Made by a program: the position numbers and the translations under genes. Shown one piece after another: positions 6,367 through 9,473 of a stretch of 9,473 nt of DNA (within the stretch, counting starts at the first letter, position 1; each line of letters starts with the position of its first letter). The notes beneath the pieces were generated by a model that worked only from the letters and a program-made list of their open reading frames with translations, made no database searches and had not been told where the DNA came from. Source of the DNA: an uncultured Erysipelotrichaceae bacterium (GTDB lineage Bacteria > Bacillota_I > Bacilli_A > Erysipelotrichales > Erysipelotrichaceae); NCBI GenBank assembly GCA_902796525.1, contig CADBPB010000098.1:1-9473 (forward strand). The letters run 5' to 3'.

Positions 6367-7278
6367 TTACCTGACGGATCGATCGAAGAGATACAGGCGG
6401 TCATTGTCCGGCAGTTCCTGCATATCCGAGATATCGATCTGAATGGTTTCAGCAATATTGCGTATCAGTTTCAACGAAAGAAGCGACAGATAGAAATCAT
6501 TGACCAGCGGATCGTCATACTTCTGATCGAATACGATCATTCTTTGATACTTGTCTGCCAGTACATCCTGCAGCGTACGATCGAGTTCGTTATCGGAAGC
6601 GAACAGGATGAGATCGGCATCGGACCGCCTGATGATATTGATCCTTCCGTGACAGTAGTTGTATTTATCGTGTATGATGCAGGTACCGATGCCGGCTTCC
6701 GTGATCGATGATTCCAGAAGTGTGGCGGCAGTCAGCGAATCATAACCGCTCAGGGCTTCGAACTGTCGGTTGTTAGAAACGACATCCGTATCAGATTTCA
6801 GGATTTCGTCAAGCAGATCACGGTCATTCCGATAGTATAGGAATAGAATGCTCAAGGGGATGACCGTAGCATTGATGGAAACGTAGGAACGCTCCAAAGG
6901 CATCGTGTAGACGATGTTGCGTATATCGGCCTGCGGATTACCGGTAAAAAGATAATGATTCAGATCGTTGTCGAAACTAAGCTTTACGCCAAGATTTCTT
7001 CCGGAATAGGATACAGCGATGATATTTTTGTATCCGGACAGAGGACGATAGGCGATGTCTCTGCAGGGACAGAAATCGGCGATGATCCCGTTTTTCTTTT
7101 GCAGGATTTTTGCCAGAAAGACCGCGACGATCGAAGAGCCGCCGGATCCCGTGATCAGTGTTGGGCCATCAATACGTCTCAGTTGATCGAAGATCATCGG
7201 AAGATCGCTGTTTTCTAAAGCGTATTCTGTTTTTTCGATCATCGTTGCAAAACAGTCGTTCATCTTGTCATAGATCAT
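6367..7278 (-). CDS. SIS-domain phosphosugar isomerase/deglycase-like protein
   Basis: This 303-residue soluble protein has two SIS (sugar isomerase) halves. The first has the glycine-rich start LITGSGGSSIV (41-51) and the Ser-rich phosphate site AVSYSGRN (88-95). The second, about 180-290, includes KYNYCHGR (205-212), resembling the His-Gly segment of sugar isomerase domains. Proteins of this type bind phosphorylated ketoses or aldoses and isomerise, deaminate or deglycate them. The start at 7278 is chosen because AGGGAG (7286-7291) lies seven bases upstream; a longer open frame to 7362 lies wholly inside the kinase gene. It overlaps the upstream PfkB kinase by 11 bases, so the two are translationally coupled. 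Kinase plus SIS protein recalls the fructoselysine kinase/deglycase pair, but this specific substrate is not demonstrated. Confidence 0.8.
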   Translation of the reverse strand: MIYDKMNDCFATMIEKTEYALENSDLPMIFDQLRRIDGPTLITGSGGSSIVAVFLAKILQKKNGIIADFCPCRDIAYRPLSGYKNIIAVSYSGRNLGVKLSFDNDLNHYLFTGNPQADIRNIVYTMPLERSYVSINATVIPLSILFLYYRNDRDLLDEILKSDTDVVSNNRQFEALSGYDSLTAATLLESSITEAGIGTCIIHDKYNYCHGRINIIRRSDADLILFASDNELDRTLQDVLADKYQRMIVFDQKYDDPLVNDFYLSLLSLKLIRNIAETIQIDISDMQELPDNDRLYLFDRSVR

Positions 7279-8194
7279 AGTCGTGCTCCCTGGCAAAGCG
7301 TATGAGCTCGTCAAAAGAAGCGATTCCGCCTTGCCCGCCGAATACCGTACATGCGTAGGCACCGTTTATTGTGGCCATTTTAAGGGCTTTTTCATAATCA
7401 TATCCGGATAACAGCGATGCGATAAAACAGCCCGCAAACGCGTCTCCGGCACCCGTAGAATCGATGATATCAACATTGTGCAGCGCTTCTGCATACAGCT
7501 GCCTGTCTTTCAGGTAAAGATGCGATCCGTTCGAGCCATCCGTGACTGCGACAAAGTTTCCGCCATTCTCCAGAATGATCTCGGCAGGATCTTTCGGGGA
7601 AACGTGCTTCAGTCTTTCGTAATCAGTCGAATTGATGAACAAGCCATCGGCCAGATCATACAGGATCCGTGCTCTGGAAGGATCGTCGTATTTGGAAGAA
7701 CCGTCCAGAATGACCTTGGCTCCATGCGCTTTGGCTTCCAGAAGCGGACCGGTATCCTTGAAGGAACGGTTGATCATATGCATCAGCGAATAGATATAAG
7801 TCGCGCCATTGAGAACGGAACGGAGACGTTCGTCTATCTGATAGTAAGGCCTCACGGGATCGATCACGTGCATCGTCCGTTTGTCTCCGGTCAGGATGAT
7901 CACGACCTTGCCATTGCTGGTATCGGCATCGAAACGGATGTATTCCGTGTCGATACGGAATTCATGCATCTTTTCCAGCAGAAAATCCGTCGTTTTATCA
8001 TGGACTCCCAGCATATCCAGCGCTTTTACGCTGACGTTTTTACTGGCGGCGACAGCACCGACATTCAAAGGACATCCCCCGGCATAGGAACCGATATAAC
8101 GGCTGTGAGAAAAATCTCCCTCTTCAGGATAGGTGTCCGAATCGAGATAGTAATCGACGCTGCTTCCGAGTATGCTCAGCAAGTATTTTTCCAT
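7268..8194 (-). CDS. PfkB-family carbohydrate/nucleoside kinase
   Basis: This 308-residue protein, normal family length, belongs to the ribokinase/PfkB superfamily that phosphorylates sugars or nucleosides with ATP. Seen in sequence: N-terminal ILGSSVDYYLD with the substrate-site Asp14, the first signature region YAGGCPLNVGAVAASKN (37-53), VDII then DSTGAGDAFAGCF (245-257) with the anion-hole GAGD and catalytic Asp251, and the C-terminal segment TINGAYACTVFGGQGG. Start choice: ATG 8194 gives MEKYLLSILG, a typical PfkB beginning. An upstream in-frame TTG (8221) would add nine residues but has no support. No Shine-Dalgarno site is visible before 8194. The downstream SIS gene overlaps it. Substrate class cannot be told from sequence; the pairing suggests a sugar or glycated amino acid. 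Confidence 0.9.
   Translation of the reverse strand: MEKYLLSILGSSVDYYLDSDTYPEEGDFSHSRYIGSYAGGCPLNVGAVAASKNVSVKALDMLGVHDKTTDFLLEKMHEFRIDTEYIRFDADTSNGKVVIILTGDKRTMHVIDPVRPYYQIDERLRSVLNGATYIYSLMHMINRSFKDTGPLLEAKAHGAKVILDGSSKYDDPSRARILYDLADGLFINSTDYERLKHVSPKDPAEIILENGGNFVAVTDGSNGSHLYLKDRQLYAEALHNVDIIDSTGAGDAFAGCFIASLLSGYDYEKALKMATINGAYACTVFGGQGGIASFDELIRFAREHDYDL
7286..7291 (-). promoter_or_regulatory. Ribosome binding site that decides the SIS gene start
   Basis: On the minus strand AGGGAG lies within the last codons of the kinase gene, seven bases from ATG 7278. The alternative ATG at 7263 would be 22 bases away, so 7278 is preferred. Confidence 0.75.
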
Positions 8195-8226
8195 ACTATA
8201 AGTATAAACTATAAGATACAATATAT
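8193..8226. promoter_or_regulatory. Divergent promoter/operator region of the kinase and phosphoesterase genes
   Basis: Only 32 bases (8195-8226) separate the two divergent start codons, all AT-rich. They hold a 13-base palindrome ATACT-ATA-AGTAT (8193-8205), an 8-base direct repeat ACTATAAG (8195-8202 and 8208-8215) and -10-like hexamers for each direction: TATACT on the minus strand (8206-8201), and TACAAT (8217-8222) or TATAAG (8210-8215) on the plus strand. No good -35 boxes were found. With these -10 boxes both messages would begin at or within a few bases of the start codon, which fits the absence of Shine-Dalgarno sites on both sides. The promoter calls are tentative; the repeats are seen directly. 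Confidence 0.45.
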
Positions 8227-8946
8227 ATGATGAAGTACTATATTTCCGACTGTCATTTCTTTCATCGCAATGTGGATGCGTTCGATTCCCGGGGATTCGA
8301 AACGATGTTCGGCATGCATGAAACCATGATAAACCGTTGGAATGAGAAGGTTACGGAAGAAGATGAAGTGTATATCATCGGCGATTTTTCTTTTGGAAAA
8401 GGGGTGGAAACCTGGGAAGTCCTCAATAAACTGAAAGGAAAACTGATTCTGATTGAAGGAAATCATGATTTTCATTTTCTCGACGATAAAGAATTTGTGG
8501 ATACCATCTTCGATGAGATCGTTTCTTATGCGGAAGTCAAAGATTCCGGCAGAGATGTCGTTCTTTCTCATTATCCGATTTTCTTCTATAATCATCAGTT
8601 CAAGGCGGACAGTGAGAACAGACCGTCCACATACATGCTGTACGGGCATGTCCACAATACCTATGACGAGTATCTGATCAATCATTTCATCAATGAAGCA
8701 GGCCGTTACGAACGCGTCCATGCCGGCGATATCGTGGCACCGACGCCGATCCATCTGATCAATACGTTCTGTCTGTTTTCCAATTACTATCCTCTGACTT
8801 TGGATGAGTGGATCGTCATCGATCAGAAACGCCGTTCTTTGATCAACCGGTATGAGAAAGAACTGGGAAACATCGGCTATGACAGCTGGAACGAACTGAA
8901 CGGGGAGATCATCGAGCGCTCGTATCAAGGCTGGAATGAGGAATAA
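8227..8946 (+). CDS. Calcineurin-like metallophosphoesterase family protein
   Basis: This 239-residue soluble protein has the full set of metal-ligand motifs of the calcineurin-like phosphoesterase superfamily: Asp8 and His10 (ISDCHFFH), Asp53 (IGDFSFG), Asn79-His80 (EGNHD), His115 (LSHYP) and His141/His143 (YGHVHN). Together these bind two metal ions and cleave phosphate esters. The subgroup resembles short bacterial and phage-type phosphoesterases whose substrates are mostly unknown. The region after about 165 has no recognised motif. Two adjacent ATGs (8227 and 8230) are possible starts; neither has a Shine-Dalgarno site, and a TACAAT box at 8217-8222 would place transcription start at about the second. 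It is divergent from the kinase/SIS pair and may share its control region; the glutamine synthetase gene follows after 33 bases. Confidence 0.88.
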   Translation: MMKYYISDCHFFHRNVDAFDSRGFETMFGMHETMINRWNEKVTEEDEVYIIGDFSFGKGVETWEVLNKLKGKLILIEGNHDFHFLDDKEFVDTIFDEIVSYAEVKDSGRDVVLSHYPIFFYNHQFKADSENRPSTYMLYGHVHNTYDEYLINHFINEAGRYERVHAGDIVAPTPIHLINTFCLFSNYYPLTLDEWIVIDQKRRSLINRYEKELGNIGYDSWNELNGEIIERSYQGWNEE

Positions 8947-8954
8947 ACGATAGC

Positions 8955-8960
8955 TATAAT
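8955..8960 (+). promoter_or_regulatory. Candidate -10 box (TATAAT) upstream of glutamine synthetase
   Basis: A perfect TATAAT lies in the 33-base gap before the glutamine synthetase gene. The best -35 candidate, CTGGAA (8931-8936, spacing 18), matches consensus in only three positions. If used, transcription would begin next to the AAGGAG site (8967-8972), giving a very short leader. Read-through from the phosphoesterase gene is the alternative; no terminator hairpin separates them. Confidence 0.35.
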
Positions 8961-8979
8961 AACGATAAGGAGATCGAGT

Positions 8980-9473
8980 ATGTTCAAGAATATTGCAGAA
9001 GCGATGAGATATATCGCGGAAGAAGAGATCGAGTTCATCGATTTCAAGCTTGTTGACCTGAAGGGCCGCTACCGCCATCTAAGCATTCCGACGGAACGGC
9101 TGGATGAGAAACTCATGAAAAACGGGATCGGTTTCGATGCGTCGAACTACGGCTATGCGAGCGTAGAGAAATCGGATATGGTTTTTTATCCCGACCTGCA
9201 GAGTGCCGTGCCGGATCCTTTTACCGAACGCAAGACCCTGTCCATGCTGGCGAATGTCTATGTGATCAGGGAAGGGGACAACATTCCTTTCGAACAGTAT
9301 CCGCGGAATATCGTCAAAGCGGCAGTCGATTATATGAAGAAGCAGGAGATCGCCGATGAGATGATCATAGGTCCGGAATTTGAATTCTCCGTATTCGATG
9401 GCATGTCTTATGAAGTCTCTTCCGACAGCATCGGCTACCGTCTCTATTCGGAAGAATCCGAATGGTCGGCAGG
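8980..9473 (+). CDS. glnA: Glutamine synthetase family protein, N-terminal part (3' truncated)
   Basis: The first 164 residues of a type I glutamine synthetase family enzyme, which joins ammonia to glutamate using ATP; the frame is open at the window edge. AAGGAG (8967-8972) lies seven bases before ATG. Residues about 16-98 form the beta-grasp domain: FIDFKLVDLKGRYRHLSIP, then GFDASNYGYASVEKSDMVFYPD (51-72), aligning with the FDGSS-GF...SDM...PD block. Asp53 corresponds to the ammonium-site Asp of classical enzymes. The catalytic domain begins with IGPEFEFSVFD (130-140), whose Glu133 and Glu135 are in the metal-binding segment. The loop reads Asp-Ala-Ser-Asn instead of Asp-Gly-Ser-Ser, so it may belong to a divergent subgroup. 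The adenylylation loop and C-terminus are outside the window, so the subgroup and true activity are open; glnA is used at family level. Confidence 0.85.
   Translation, partial: MFKNIAEAMRYIAEEEIEFIDFKLVDLKGRYRHLSIPTERLDEKLMKNGIGFDASNYGYASVEKSDMVFYPDLQSAVPDPFTERKTLSMLANVYVIREGDNIPFEQYPRNIVKAAVDYMKKQEIADEMIIGPEFEFSVFDGMSYEVSSDSIGYRLYSEESEWSA

Noticed and set aside
7279..7362. 28-codon upstream extension of the SIS gene
   Set aside because: It lies wholly within the end of the PfkB gene in another frame, and a good ribosome site supports the start at 7278.
8195..8221. TTG start nine codons upstream for the PfkB gene
   Set aside because: It has no ribosome site and adds residues unlike the normal PfkB N-terminus; ATG 8194 gives the expected beginning.
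7478..8230. 250-codon open frame on the plus strand opposite the PfkB kinase gene
   Set aside because: The kinase on the other strand has all its catalytic motifs; the antisense product has none.
8209..9078. 289-codon open frame on the minus strand spanning the phosphoesterase and the start of glutamine synthetase
   Set aside because: It lies antisense to two genes with clear family motifs, has no ribosome site and its protein shows no recognisable domain. It is a by-product of codon bias.

Overview
The window looks like a chromosomal segment of a Gram-positive Firmicute. Shine-Dalgarno sites are strong (AAGGAG/AGGAGG class), GC is middling by eye, genes are packed with overlaps, and the oligopeptide transporter and glutamine synthetase proteins have a Firmicutes flavour. 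Erysipelotrichia or a related gut lineage is my guess, but nothing here fixes the genus. I see no mobile element, CRISPR array, tRNA or rRNA.

Region 1 (1-6343, + strand) is an Opp/Dpp-type peptide ABC importer operon in the order oppA (3' end only), terminator/attenuator, oppB, oppC, oppD, oppF and a small membrane protein. It departs from the textbook Opp system in three ways. OppC carries about 280 extra residues between its first membrane helix and the conserved LGTDxxGRD loop; these form seven RCC1/BLIP-II-like repeats, predicted to fold as a seven-bladed beta-propeller outside the cell. OppF carries about 170 extra residues, charged and strongly coiled-coil-like, between Walker A and the Q-loop. 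A 78-residue single-pass membrane protein is joined to oppF by a TAATG stop/start overlap. OppD and OppF also share a C-terminal five-cysteine pattern consistent with iron-sulfur binding. Together this suggests a peptide importer with an added extracellular recognition or docking module, an added cytoplasmic arm and perhaps an extra subunit. The operon ends at a strong intrinsic terminator (6342-6364).

Region 2 (6367-8194, - strand) is a two-gene operon convergent with the transporter: a PfkB-family sugar or nucleoside kinase, then a SIS-domain phosphosugar isomerase/deglycase-like protein overlapping it by 11 bases. The pair suggests phosphorylation of a small sugar or amino-sugar followed by isomerisation or cleavage. 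The substrate cannot be read from the sequence.

Region 3 (8195-9473, + strand) starts with a 32-base AT-rich divergent promoter region containing a 13-base palindrome and direct repeats. Neither flanking gene has a visible Shine-Dalgarno site, so leaderless transcripts are possible. Next come a calcineurin-like metallophosphoesterase and, 33 bases later, the first 164 codons of a type I glutamine synthetase family gene that runs off the window. Peptide import and glutamine synthetase both touch nitrogen supply, but a functional link is only an inference from closeness.
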